Shown: positions 1 to 9,390 of the stretch, piece after piece | How positions within the stretch are numbered: position 1 is the stretch's first letter | How the letters are laid out: every line of letters starts with the position of its first letter | Program-made: the position numbers and the translations under genes | Source of the DNA: Bacteroidota bacterium | GTDB lineage: Bacteria > Bacteroidota > JABWAT01 | DNA length: 64,000 nt | NCBI GenBank assembly: GCA_023151185.1 | Contig: JAKLJL010000001.1 | Span: 806,001 to 870,000, forward strand | Direction: 5' to 3' | Notes under the pieces: model-generated | The model's input: the letters and a program-made list of their open reading frames with translations, nothing else | The model's database searches: none | Told to the model about the DNA's origin: nothing

Positions 1-3000
1 CAGGTTCACTTTCAACTGTAATGAACCCGCCATGGCTTTTTACAATTGCCATCACGGTTGAGAGCCCGAGCCCGGTTCCTTTTTCAAGTTCCTTGGTTGT
101 AAAAAACGGGTCGAATATTTTTTCAATGACTTCTCTGGGGATTCCGGTTCCGGTATCTTTGACCCGGATCAGGATATAATTTCCCGGCTGGGCTTCCTGA
201 TTCTTGTGGATGTAATCGTCATGAAACCGGAGAAACTCAGTCTCAATTCTGAGTTCACCGCCAAGCGGCATGGCATCGCGGGCATTTACACACAAATTCA
301 GCATGACCTGATGAAGCTGGGTAAGATCTCCCCGCAGTGGTGGTAAATCGGATGGAACCGTCATGAAAACTGCAATGTTTTTCGGGAAGGTTGAACGCAA
401 AATGTTTTCGAGTTCAGCCAGAAGGAGATGAATCCTGATCTGATCACGCCGGCTTTCGGTGCCCCGTGTAAACATGAGCAGACGTTTCATCAGGTCAGAA
501 GCCCGTTCTACATTGCTTTCCATCATCCCGATCATTTTAACACTTGTATCATCCCGCAGTTTTTCTTTGAAGGACTGAACTGCAATCAGAATTGGCGACA
601 GAATATTGTTCAGATCGTGGGCAATGCCGCTTGCCATCCGGCCGATGCTTTCCATTCTCTGGGCTCTGAGGTACTGCTGCTCAGTTTTTTTACGTTCCGT
701 GATGTTGGTGATAATATGCAAAATTGACCGGGGTGATCCGTCCTGATTCCGGATCAGGCTTTTACGGATTTCAACCTGAATTTCGGACCTGGTCCGGGTA
801 AGGTGAGAAAACTCACCGGCATGTTCGCCTTTGGTTAAAACCTGGACATACCCGGAATACTGATCATCCGTCCGGTTTCCCGTCAGGGTAATAAAATCGT
901 AGCCGGGTATTTCTCCCGGATTGAGTCCATACAGAGTCTCGAAGCTGTGATTCCAGTATAAAACGTTCCGGTTAAGGTCAGTCACGATAATGGCATCTGT
1001 AGCGTTGTCAAGCAGCATAGCCTGTTCGGTGATGGTTTCCTGTGCCTTTTTCTCAAAGGTCACATTCCGGGCAATAATAACTAACCCAAGCCGGTTTCCG
1101 TTCTCAAAAATGGGGATTTTGGTTGTTTCCAGGTAAATAGGGTCGGCATCGGTGAATTTCAATACTTCAAGTTCGTCAATCCGGCTTCCTTTTCCCCAGG
1201 CCATTTCATCAAGCTCAATACAGGCCGTGTGAGCCTCTGCAGTTTCGGGAATCAGGGCAGCAAGTTCCTGATCCGTTTTTCCGTACCAGGGCTTATTTTC
1301 TATCCGGAATAGTTTCTGGGCTGATTTATTGGTTACCAACCATCGTCCTGTGGCATCTTTGAAAAAGACAGAATCCGGAATTCCCTCAACCAGAATTTCG
1401 AGTTCATTCAGGGTTTTCAGCAAATGGCCGTGAAGGTGAATGTTTTCAAGTGCAATCGAAACTTCAGAAGCCAGGGCAGTGACAAACTCAAACTCATCCT
1501 GTTTCCAGTGATGGATGGCAGTCATCTGATTAAAAGCCAGAAGAAAAAATCCATCCGATGAAATCTCAAAAGGGAACCAGAGCAGAGATTTAATTCCCAT
1601 TACTGTGTGGATCAGGTGGTCAGATCCGTCTTTTTTGAACAGCGGATTTACTTTTTGGATATGGCTGTCGATGTATTGAACTTTCCGTAACCTGATTGCC
1701 CGTTCGGCTTCACTGAAAAGTCCGACAGGGAAGCTTTCCTGCCCCGGATTTTTCTCTTCATAATTCGCCCGGTGCCATTTGGCAATACTGGTTGCCTGAC
1801 CCGAAATATAGTCAATTTTAAAAATCAGGCACCGGTCAGTTTCCATGGTTTCGCCGGCAAGCCGTGCCATTTCTTCGAGGATACGGTTCTGGTGATCCTT
1901 TCCGGTTGCAATAACATCGGCAATGCTGTTTAAGGCCCGGGTAAATTTAAGCTGTCTTTCAAGAAGCAGACTGGCTTCTTTTTTCTGGGTGATATCCCGG
2001 TAATTGAAAATGAGGGCATGGATGGTTTCGTCGTGAACCAGATTGGTGACCGTGCTTTCCAGCCAACACCAAAATCCTTTTTTATGCCGGAAACGGTATT
2101 GGAAAGTCTTGATTTCACCCGGATTTTCAAGAACCTGGGCAAGTTTTTTAGTCAGTCCGGATAAATCCTCAGGATGGATGAACTCAACAGGAGATTTTCC
2201 GGTTACCTCTTCAGGAAAGTAACCCAGAATGGAGTGACTGGCGGGGCTGATGTAGGTCATCAGCCCGTTTTCACCTGCCTCCGGATCAAAGAGGGCTATT
2301 CCTTCGGCAGAGTTTTCGATCAGGGCTCTGAATCTGCGTTCTCTGGCGGAAAGGGCATCGACCGCCTTTTTCCGTTCAGCAGCCGTTTCAATCCGGGTAA
2401 TGGAAGCCATAAGCTGGTTGGCCAGCAGTTTTAAAAATTCAATCTGACCAGGGGTTGGCGGCCTGATCCCTTCCTCTCCAAATGTACCGGTTCCCAAAGT
2501 CCAGACTGATCCGTCATAGGAAATTACCGGAATGTTGATAATCGTTCGGCTTCCCAGTTTCCTGACCATTTTTTTGTCGGTTCTTGGGTCAGATTCGGCA
2601 TTTTCAATGATAACCGGGTGCGTCCCGAGGGCAATTTCTTCCATCATCGGATCGCCCTTGATTTTAAGATCATCCCTGAAAATACCGGATACCGTTCCGG
2701 TCAGGATTATAGCAGTTGCTTTGGGTGAACCCTGGACAAATTTATAAACCCAAAGACTGTTATACTGAAGCAGGGTCCGGGTTTCCCTTAGGGCAGATGC
2801 CATAATTTCATCAACAGTCACAGCCGTCTGGAATTCCTGTGCCAGCAGAAGTAAAACCTGCTGGTGCCGGGTTTTGGATTCCATTTCCTGAATCATTTCC
2901 AGCCGTTCCGAGCTGTCGCGGATAATGGCTGTTGCAAACGTTTCATTGCCCGAAGAGTGTTTCGACAGGGTAAATTCACCGGGAAATTCAGTTCCATCCT

Positions 3001-3706
3001 TCTTCAGACAGGGAAGCGGCCCTGCCTTTTGAACTGATCCGGCTTTTTCAGAAAGGCTAAGAAAACGGCTGACGTGCTGCTCATGTCTGACTCTGTGCCT
3101 TTCAGGGATCAGAGTCAGAAGCGGTTTACCAATTATTTCTTCAGGCGTATATCCAAATAAAGCTGTGGCTCCCTGGTTAAACAGATCAATGGTCTGGTCT
3201 TCCCGGATGGTAATAATGGCATCATTGGCTGAAATCAGCAGGGTCTCAAGTTTTTGCTGCAGAGCTTCTGTTTTGGTGGCCTGAATCCGCAGGGCCTCAC
3301 GGGCTTTAACCTTTTCTGTTACATCCTTCCAGCTCCCGATAAAATGGGTGATGGCACCTGTTTCATCAAAAACCGGTGAAATGGAATGTTCAACATTAAA
3401 CAGAGTTCCGTCTTTTTTCCGGTTGACTTCAATGCCGGTAAATGGTTTGCCTGATTTGATCGTGTCCCAAAGGTTTTTATAAAAATCTTCGGAATATACG
3501 CCAGATTTTACCAAAGCAGGGCGGGATCCGATGGCTTCCTCTCTGGAAAACCCGGTCTGATCTACAAAGGCCTGATTTACATCGAGAATTGTTCCATCCG
3601 GACCAGTGATAATGATACAATCAGAAATATGATCAAAAGCGGTAATCAACAGATCACTGGTTTCGATATGGCCGGGGTTTGATTTGGTGCTGTGAAGAGT
3701 CGCCAT
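1..3706 (-). CDS. Multi-PAS/GAF sensor histidine kinase (partial, C-terminus beyond window)
   Basis: Reverse-strand reading from an ATG at 3706 stays open to the window edge: about 1235 residues with no stop. Visible order: PAS about 22-125, PAS about 140-270, GAF about 280-440, PAS about 455-575, GAF about 590-745, PAS about 750-870, PAS about 890-1005, then the dimerisation/phosphoacceptor helix with SGIAHDLNNILSPIL (His about 1030) and an HATPase domain showing VNARDAM (N box), DTGTGIP and GTGLGLS. The HDLNN form of the H box is typical of large hybrid kinases that often end in a receiver domain, but that part lies outside the window. I see no transmembrane segment, so it is probably a cytoplasmic or peripherally sensing kinase. 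Ligands are unknown. It lies 140 bp downstream of rodA on the same strand; no strong ribosome site precedes the chosen ATG. Confidence 0.9.
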   Translation of the reverse strand, partial: MATLHSTKSNPGHIETSDLLITAFDHISDCIIITGPDGTILDVNQAFVDQTGFSREEAIGSRPALVKSGVYSEDFYKNLWDTIKSGKPFTGIEVNRKKDGTLFNVEHSISPVFDETGAITHFIGSWKDVTEKVKAREALRIQATKTEALQQKLETLLISANDAIITIREDQTIDLFNQGATALFGYTPEEIIGKPLLTLIPERHRVRHEQHVSRFLSLSEKAGSVQKAGPLPCLKKDGTEFPGEFTLSKHSSGNETFATAIIRDSSERLEMIQEMESKTRHQQVLLLLAQEFQTAVTVDEIMASALRETRTLLQYNSLWVYKFVQGSPKATAIILTGTVSGIFRDDLKIKGDPMMEEIALGTHPVIIENAESDPRTDKKMVRKLGSRTIINIPVISYDGSVWTLGTGTFGEEGIRPPTPGQIEFLKLLANQLMASITRIETAAERKKAVDALSARERRFRALIENSAEGIALFDPEAGENGLMTYISPASHSILGYFPEEVTGKSPVEFIHPEDLSGLTKKLAQVLENPGEIKTFQYRFRHKKGFWCWLESTVTNLVHDETIHALIFNYRDITQKKEASLLLERQLKFTRALNSIADVIATGKDHQNRILEEMARLAGETMETDRCLIFKIDYISGQATSIAKWHRANYEEKNPGQESFPVGLFSEAERAIRLRKVQYIDSHIQKVNPLFKKDGSDHLIHTVMGIKSLLWFPFEISSDGFFLLAFNQMTAIHHWKQDEFEFVTALASEVSIALENIHLHGHLLKTLNELEILVEGIPDSVFFKDATGRWLVTNKSAQKLFRIENKPWYGKTDQELAALIPETAEAHTACIELDEMAWGKGSRIDELEVLKFTDADPIYLETTKIPIFENGNRLGLVIIARNVTFEKKAQETITEQAMLLDNATDAIIVTDLNRNVLYWNHSFETLYGLNPGEIPGYDFITLTGNRTDDQYSGYVQVLTKGEHAGEFSHLTRTRSEIQVEIRKSLIRNQDGSPRSILHIITNITERKKTEQQYLRAQRMESIGRMASGIAHDLNNILSPILIAVQSFKEKLRDDTSVKMIGMMESNVERASDLMKRLLMFTRGTESRRDQIRIHLLLAELENILRSTFPKNIAVFMTVPSDLPPLRGDLTQLHQVMLNLCVNARDAMPLGGELRIETEFLRFHDDYIHKNQEAQPGNYILIRVKDTGTGIPREVIEKIFDPFFTTKELEKGTGLGLSTVMAIVKSHGGFITVESEP

Positions 3707-3846
3707 TGCCGGGTGCCCGAGATGATTATCACAGGAAATTACACTTTTGGAAGCTAAAATGGAAACAGGGACTGGAATTTTAACCGGATATTAATGCCTG
3801 TGCCAGCAAGCCCGTCAATTCATAAACAGGAGCAGGTGATTCCGGT

Positions 3847-5076
3847 TCAAAGATTTTCTTCTTTTCTCTGGGCATAAATTGCCAGAGCAGTTCCGGTAAA
3901 GGCCATAAAGGTCAGCATGGAAGAACCGCCATACGAGACAAACGGAAGCGGAATGCCAATTATGGGCAGAAGGCCCATGGTCATTCCAAGATTGATGAAC
4001 AGGTGGATGGAAATAACCAGCAGCATTCCAATCAGGAAAATGGAGGCAAAACGCTGCTTGATCCGGCTTGCAAGGTTCAGCAGCCGCCACATGAGGATTG
4101 CAAAGGTGAGAATTAAAATCAGGCTTCCGATCAGGCCGTATTCTTCACTGATCACACAGAAAATAAAATCTGTCCATTGTTTAGGAAGAAACCCAAGCTG
4201 AGTCTGGGTTCCGTGCATGAATCCCTTTCCAAACCAACCACCGGAACCGATTGCCACTTCTGACTGAATCACATTGTAGCCGGCCCCTTTCGGATCAATA
4301 AACGGATCAAGCAGAATTTCCAGGCGTTTTCTCTGATGCGGCAGCAGCACATTCTGAATAAAAAAGACCGTTCCGAAACCGGCAGCAAGATTGGTTGTAA
4401 TAAAGTAAAAGGACTGGAGGAGGTTGCTTTTTCTGTAAAAAATGAACAGAATCCCCAGCAGAATAAACCCGATAAACAAATAAAAACTAAAAAATGCCAT
4501 CGCTGCCGAAAGCACCGGTGCAATAACCATGAAGGTAAACAGATCATCAAGCCCAAGCCAGAAGAGCAGGGGAACGGTCATTCCAAGGAAGACCAGTGCC
4601 GTTCCGGTATCGGGCTGCATCAGGATCAGTCCTACCGGGAAAAGTAAAAATCCCATGGCAATAACCAACTGAATGGTGGCACTCCGCCCCGATTTCTGAA
4701 CAGCCAGATAGGAGGCAACCATTAAAATGGCGGTGTACTTGGTCAGTTCGGAAGGCTGAATCCCGACCGGACCCAGATAAAGCCAGGATTTGGATCCGTA
4801 AACTTCCTTTCCGGCAATCAGAACAGCAACCAGCAGCACAATGCTGATTCCATATAGAAGAATGGCCAGGATCTGAAAGGTTTTAAGATTAATGAAATAC
4901 AATGCGGCAGCCAGCCCGATTGAAATAACCATCCAGATTACCTGGCGGTAAAAATTTTCACTCACATCCGAGTTAATCGTTGAACTGTAAATTGCCAGGG
5001 TCCCGAAGGTCATCAGGATGGCAACAGGAATAACAATAACCCAGTCAATCGGAAATTTTTCTCTTAGTCTGCTCAT
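3847..5076 (-). CDS. rodA: Rod shape-determining protein RodA (SEDS peptidoglycan glycosyltransferase)
   Basis: The 409-residue polytopic protein has about ten hydrophobic segments and SEDS-family signatures: the GVQPSE-like GIQPSELTKY loop, the QPDTGTALVF segment and the C-terminal FVSYGGSSML. RodA polymerises lipid II into glycan strands during lateral wall growth and works with a class B PBP. It is the last gene of the purN-purH-mreBCD-mrdA-rodA run and starts 12 bp after mrdA ends, which fits RodA rather than FtsW. Length is normal for RodA. Confidence 0.95.
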   Translation of the reverse strand: MSRLREKFPIDWVIVIPVAILMTFGTLAIYSSTINSDVSENFYRQVIWMVISIGLAAALYFINLKTFQILAILLYGISIVLLVAVLIAGKEVYGSKSWLYLGPVGIQPSELTKYTAILMVASYLAVQKSGRSATIQLVIAMGFLLFPVGLILMQPDTGTALVFLGMTVPLLFWLGLDDLFTFMVIAPVLSAAMAFFSFYLFIGFILLGILFIFYRKSNLLQSFYFITTNLAAGFGTVFFIQNVLLPHQRKRLEILLDPFIDPKGAGYNVIQSEVAIGSGGWFGKGFMHGTQTQLGFLPKQWTDFIFCVISEEYGLIGSLILILTFAILMWRLLNLASRIKQRFASIFLIGMLLVISIHLFINLGMTMGLLPIIGIPLPFVSYGGSSMLTFMAFTGTALAIYAQRKEENL

Positions 5077-5088
5077 AAAGTCTGCATT

Positions 5089-6948
5089 TCAGTCCGCAAT
5101 CCGGAGGGAATCGGTTTTTGAGAGTATTACTTCACCTGAACCGGACAGGACGGCAATTCCAAGCTTTTTTTCTTCTGCCAGAATAAAGTTCTTTCCGTAA
5201 AAGTGATATTTCAGCATTTGTCTGGCAACGGGCAGGGCAGCAACGGCACCAAACCCTGCATTTTCAACCATGACTGAAATGGCAATTTCCGGATTATCGA
5301 AGGGGGCAAAGCAAATAAACCAGGCATGATCCTTCCCATGCGGATTCTGGGCTGTTCCTGTTTTCCCGGCAACCTGAACATCAGGAAGCCCGGCACTGAC
5401 GGCGGTACCGGCTTCAACCACCTTTCTCATCCCTTCCCTTATGATTTTTATATTCTCACTGCTAATAGTCACTTTCTGTGACGGAACCTTGATTTCTTCA
5501 AAACTGCCGGTCTGCTTTCTGAAAATTTTCCGTACAAAATGGGGTTTGTAATGGGTTCCGCCGTTGGCAACAGTTGCAACATAAGCCGCCGACTGGATGG
5601 GTGATACACCAACTTCTCCCTGGCCGATACCCAGTGAAATCAGGAATCCTTTTGTCCATCCCCGCTTACCGTATACCCGGTCATAATACTCGGTGCTTGG
5701 TATCAGGCCATTTCTTTGTTCAAAAATATCGACTCCTGTACCTTGTCCCATCCCGAATTCAAGTCCGTAGGCGTGCAGTTTATCAAGCGGGATTTTTGTC
5801 ATGAGCTGGTAGAAAAAGCTGTTGCAGGATTTTTGAATGGCGGTCCGGATGTCAATTGGGCCGTGGACGCCGCCATGACATTTGAATCCCCGGTTTCCAA
5901 AGGTAAAAACACCCCGGCAAACCAGTTTGGTATCTTCGGTAATAATGCCTTCCTGAAGGGCAACAGCACCTACAAAAGGTTTAAAGGTTGAGCCCGGCGG
6001 GTACCGGGTCAGGGTAGCCCTGTTAAAAAGTGGCTTTGACGGATCGTTGACCATATCGCGCCACAATGTCGAATTTTTTAACCCGGAAAGCTGATTCAGA
6101 TTGAAATCAGGTTTACTGACCAGCGCCAGAATTTCACCGTTTCTCGGGTCAATGGCTACGGCACCGCCGGTTTTTCCTTCCATGAGCAATTCGGCATAGC
6201 TCTGAAGTCCGTCATCAATTGTCAGATACAGATCATCGCCGTTCACAGCCGGAATGTTATTGCCGCCGTCTTCCCAGGACCCAACAAGCTGTCCGGTGGC
6301 ATTGACCAGCCAGAACTCATGTCCTTTTACCCCTCTGAGCGGAGATTCATAAAATTTTTCGAGTCCCGATCCACCGGTAATATCACCCGGGCTGTACTCG
6401 TCGGGCTGTTTTTCAATCATTTTCTGTGTGACTTCAGACAGATACCCGAAAATATGGCTTCCCCGGGTTTGTGCCGGATAGTTCCGTTTTGTATCAACCC
6501 GGTAATTAATTCCCGAAAGCTTCCAGCCGAATTCTTCGAGTGAAACCATCTGGGCAAAAGAGATATCCCTGAAAATTACAGAGGGGACAAACGGAGAGTA
6601 CCGTCTGGCTTCCCGTATTTTTTTCTGAAGGGTCAGGGTATCTGTATCGAGGAGTTCAGAGATCAGACTGTCAGTTCCTGACCGGTAATCTTTTGGTGTA
6701 ACGGTCAGGGAGTAATAGGGATAGCTGTCGACCAGCAGAATACCATTTCTGTCGAACATATTTCCCCGGATCGGAATGACCGGAACGTCCCGTATTGCAT
6801 TTTTACGGGATTCTGCAAGCAGAGAATCCGATTTGAAAATCTGCAGATAAAACAACCGGCCGGCGAGAACACCAAAAATCAGCAGACCCGCCCAGGTAAA
6901 AACCTGAAGCCGGAAAAGGTTGCCGAACCGGTTTGGATTATAAATCAC
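5089..6948 (-). CDS. mrdA: Penicillin-binding protein 2 (elongasome transpeptidase)
   Basis: This 619-residue class B PBP has one N-terminal membrane segment (about 15-37), a pedestal domain (about 55-240) and a transpeptidase domain. The catalytic motifs are visible: PPGSTFKPF with nucleophile Ser320 and Lys323, KSCNSFF (SxN, 374-376) and AGKTGTAQN (KTG). It cross-links peptidoglycan in the periplasm together with RodA and the MreCD scaffold. The start codon is GTG at 6948-6946, three bases after the mreD stop; no nearer ATG keeps the membrane anchor. Neighbours mreD and rodA identify it as the elongation rather than division PBP. Confidence 0.95.
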   Translation of the reverse strand: MIYNPNRFGNLFRLQVFTWAGLLIFGVLAGRLFYLQIFKSDSLLAESRKNAIRDVPVIPIRGNMFDRNGILLVDSYPYYSLTVTPKDYRSGTDSLISELLDTDTLTLQKKIREARRYSPFVPSVIFRDISFAQMVSLEEFGWKLSGINYRVDTKRNYPAQTRGSHIFGYLSEVTQKMIEKQPDEYSPGDITGGSGLEKFYESPLRGVKGHEFWLVNATGQLVGSWEDGGNNIPAVNGDDLYLTIDDGLQSYAELLMEGKTGGAVAIDPRNGEILALVSKPDFNLNQLSGLKNSTLWRDMVNDPSKPLFNRATLTRYPPGSTFKPFVGAVALQEGIITEDTKLVCRGVFTFGNRGFKCHGGVHGPIDIRTAIQKSCNSFFYQLMTKIPLDKLHAYGLEFGMGQGTGVDIFEQRNGLIPSTEYYDRVYGKRGWTKGFLISLGIGQGEVGVSPIQSAAYVATVANGGTHYKPHFVRKIFRKQTGSFEEIKVPSQKVTISSENIKIIREGMRKVVEAGTAVSAGLPDVQVAGKTGTAQNPHGKDHAWFICFAPFDNPEIAISVMVENAGFGAVAALPVARQMLKYHFYGKNFILAEEKKLGIAVLSGSGEVILSKTDSLRIAD

Positions 6949-6951
6949 TGG

Positions 6952-7434
6952 TTACCGTCTCCTGTTCCAGAAATACATGGTAAACAACCAGGCAAACAGA
7001 AGGGTATAAAGAGTTTGGCCGCCAACAAATTTCAACAGAAACTGAAGAACCGATCCCGAAAGGTGGAGGTGGTTGTAAAAACTGAGAACGAGAAAATGGA
7101 AGATAGCCCCGATTGCGAAAATCTGAAGATATTGCTGTTTATACCAACCGGTAAGCGGTTTGTTGTCGACATAAAACATGCCATAAATAAATCCGGAGAT
7201 TGTTTTGGCAAACGCATGAACCCCCAGAAACCCGGTCATCAGATCCAGAAGAAAGCCGGAGGCAAATCCGTAAACCATTCCGGTTGTCCGGCCATATTGA
7301 ATTGAAACGGCAGAGACTGAAATCAGAAGAATATCCGGAGCAATATCCAGTATTGCAATGCGGTTCATGACCAGAAACTGAACCAGCACAACCCCAACTG
7401 TGATCAGGGTAAGGTAAATCCATTCCCGGTTCAT
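6952..7434 (-). CDS. mreD: Rod shape-determining membrane protein MreD
   Basis: The 160-residue, very hydrophobic protein has about five predicted membrane helices, the size and topology of MreD. Sequence identity within this family is low, so position is the main support: it lies between mreC and mrdA. The ATG overlaps the mreC stop as ATGA (7434-7431), implying translational coupling. MreD is an inner-membrane partner of MreC in the elongasome. Confidence 0.88.
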   Translation of the reverse strand: MNREWIYLTLITVGVVLVQFLVMNRIAILDIAPDILLISVSAVSIQYGRTTGMVYGFASGFLLDLMTGFLGVHAFAKTISGFIYGMFYVDNKPLTGWYKQQYLQIFAIGAIFHFLVLSFYNHLHLSGSVLQFLLKFVGGQTLYTLLFAWLFTMYFWNRRR

Positions 7435-8276
7435 GGTTTTTCCTCATTCCGTTTTGCTTCGAGCCGGATTAACGAAGAGTCGGTTTTTTCCGGGATTGTC
7501 ACATAAACATGGTTAATTCTGGTGAAATCTGCAGCGGTCCGGATTCTGACGGTTTTAAATAATTGCTTAGGATCAACAAATACAGAATCGACATAACCGA
7601 CCGGGATCCCTTCAGGGGCAAAGGTTGAATTTTTTGAGGTAACAACCGGATCGCCTTTTTCGACGTTGGCAGTCTGAACCACATTGTTCAGATTCACGTG
7701 GGTGGGTGCGAGTCCGTTCCAGGTTACAAGTCCCTCCGTATTGGTCCGCTGAATCTTTGCCCCCATTTTGAACTGATGGCTGATCATTAATTGAACAAGG
7801 GAATAGTGAGTATCCACAAGAACAACCCTTCCGATGACGCCGGCAGAATTTCTGACCAGATTATTGACCCTGACACCGTCTTCGGAACCTGCGGTTATGG
7901 TAATGGTGTTATCCGACCCGAAAATGGACGTATGAATAATGGATGCAGGAACCGACCTGAATCCGGTTTCAGTGGAAAGACCGATTTCCTTTTTGAGCTG
8001 GAGGTTTTCGATCCGGTAGGTTCTGAGGCGGTACACTTCTTCTGAGAGCAGCATATTTTCTTTTCTGAGGTCGTCTGCAGTCCGAAGGGCTTCGAAATAC
8101 CGGTTAAAATAGCTGAAGGCTTCTTCGGCGCCGGCAAAAAAGCCAAACGCTGATGCCCTCAGAAAATTCAGTTGTTCGTTCTGGTTGGAAAGAATAAACA
8201 GGTTGGAAATCAACGTCAGAAAGACAAGGACAAGATAGTCCCTGAACTTGAGTAAAAATTCAATCAGTCGCTGCAA
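7431..8276 (-). CDS. mreC: Rod shape-determining protein MreC
   Basis: The 281-residue protein has an N-terminal membrane helix (about 12-32), a coiled-coil stretch (about 60-105) and the two-barrel MreC domain, seen in segments such as ITAGSEDGVRVNNLV and GDPVVTSKNST. It organises PBP2, RodA and MreD at the periplasmic face. The start is TTG at 8276-8274: a GGGAG ribosome site (8284-8288) precedes it and no ATG occurs before the membrane helix. It follows mreB by 76 bp and overlaps mreD by 4 bp. Confidence 0.92.
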   Translation of the reverse strand: MQRLIEFLLKFRDYLVLVFLTLISNLFILSNQNEQLNFLRASAFGFFAGAEEAFSYFNRYFEALRTADDLRKENMLLSEEVYRLRTYRIENLQLKKEIGLSTETGFRSVPASIIHTSIFGSDNTITITAGSEDGVRVNNLVRNSAGVIGRVVLVDTHYSLVQLMISHQFKMGAKIQRTNTEGLVTWNGLAPTHVNLNNVVQTANVEKGDPVVTSKNSTFAPEGIPVGYVDSVFVDPKQLFKTVRIRTAADFTRINHVYVTIPEKTDSSLIRLEAKRNEEKP

Positions 8277-8352
8277 AAAGAAACTCCCGAAGTCATGTTA
8301 ACTGCTGATGAGGCCGTTCAGTACGGTAAACTACCGGATGAAGGGGGAAGTG

Positions 8353-9381
8353 TTAGTATCTTCTTGCTTTCAGCAGTACAGCCTTGTACTTGTCAACATC
8401 TTCCAGAACCCGTCCGGTTCCTCTTACCACGGCAGTAAGGGGATCATCGGCAACGTGAACCGGAAGGCCGGTTTCTTCCCGGATTCTCTGATCCAGCCCC
8501 CGGATGAGAGCACCACCGCCGGTCAGCATTATACCACGATCCAGAATATCTGCAGCGAGTTCAGGCGGTGTTTTTTCAAGTGCCAGCCGGACAGCAGAAA
8601 CAATACTTTCAACCGGCTCATTCAGCGAGTCACGGACTTCAATGGAGTTGACTTCAATATTTTTCGGATTTCCGGTGACCAGGTCACGTCCTTTAACGGT
8701 GACCGATTGTTCTTCTTCGAGCGGAGTGGCACTTCCGATAAGCTGCTTGATGTTTTCAGCGGTTTTTTCGCCGACCAGCAGGTTATGATTCCGTCTGAAA
8801 AACTGGATAATAGCCTGATCCATCTCATCCCCGCCGATCCGGATTGATTCATCCACCACGATCCCCGAAAGGGCAATAACGGCAATTTCGGTAGTTCCGC
8901 CGCCAATATCGACCACCATGTTGCCAACCGGAAGTTCAACATCCAGACCGATACCGATGGCAGCAGCCATTGGCTCTGCAATCAGGTACACTTCTTTGGC
9001 ACCTGCATGCTCAGCCGAATCCCGGACCGCACGTTTTTCAACCTCGGTCACCCCGGATGGCACACACACAACCATTCGCCGGATGGATGGAAACCAGGCG
9101 GTGTTCACTTTCCGGATAAAACCTTTGATCAGCTCTTCGGTCATCTCAAAGTCGGCAATCACACCATCCTTCAGCGGACGGATGGTGACGATATCTGAGT
9201 GGGTTTTTTCATGCATCTGCCGGGCTTCTGAGCCAATGGCGACCACATTTTTTGAAACCCGGTCGATGGCGACGATTGAAGGCTCATTCAGTACAACGCC
9301 TTTTCCCCTGACGTAAAAAAGAGTATTGGCGGTTCCAAGGTCAATTCCGATCTCGGTTGCCAGAAAATCTAAAAATCCCAT
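8353..9381 (-). CDS. mreB: Actin-like cell shape protein MreB
   Basis: The 342-residue protein is highly conserved with MreB/Mbl. It shows the N-terminal nucleotide-binding motif IDLGTANTLFYVRGKGVVL, the phosphate-2 motif VDIGGGTTEIAV and the adenosine motif LTGGGALIRGL. MreB filaments under the inner membrane orient elongasome movement. AAGGAAA lies just upstream of the ATG, and the gene starts 9 bp after the purH stop, so the shape genes appear to be read through from the purine genes. Confidence 0.97.
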   Translation of the reverse strand: MGFLDFLATEIGIDLGTANTLFYVRGKGVVLNEPSIVAIDRVSKNVVAIGSEARQMHEKTHSDIVTIRPLKDGVIADFEMTEELIKGFIRKVNTAWFPSIRRMVVCVPSGVTEVEKRAVRDSAEHAGAKEVYLIAEPMAAAIGIGLDVELPVGNMVVDIGGGTTEIAVIALSGIVVDESIRIGGDEMDQAIIQFFRRNHNLLVGEKTAENIKQLIGSATPLEEEQSVTVKGRDLVTGNPKNIEVNSIEVRDSLNEPVESIVSAVRLALEKTPPELAADILDRGIMLTGGGALIRGLDQRIREETGLPVHVADDPLTAVVRGTGRVLEDVDKYKAVLLKARRY

Positions 9382-9390
9382 TTCGTTTCC

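Noticed and set aside
8308-8847. 179-codon forward ORF
   Set aside because: It is antisense to mreB, whose protein is strongly conserved.
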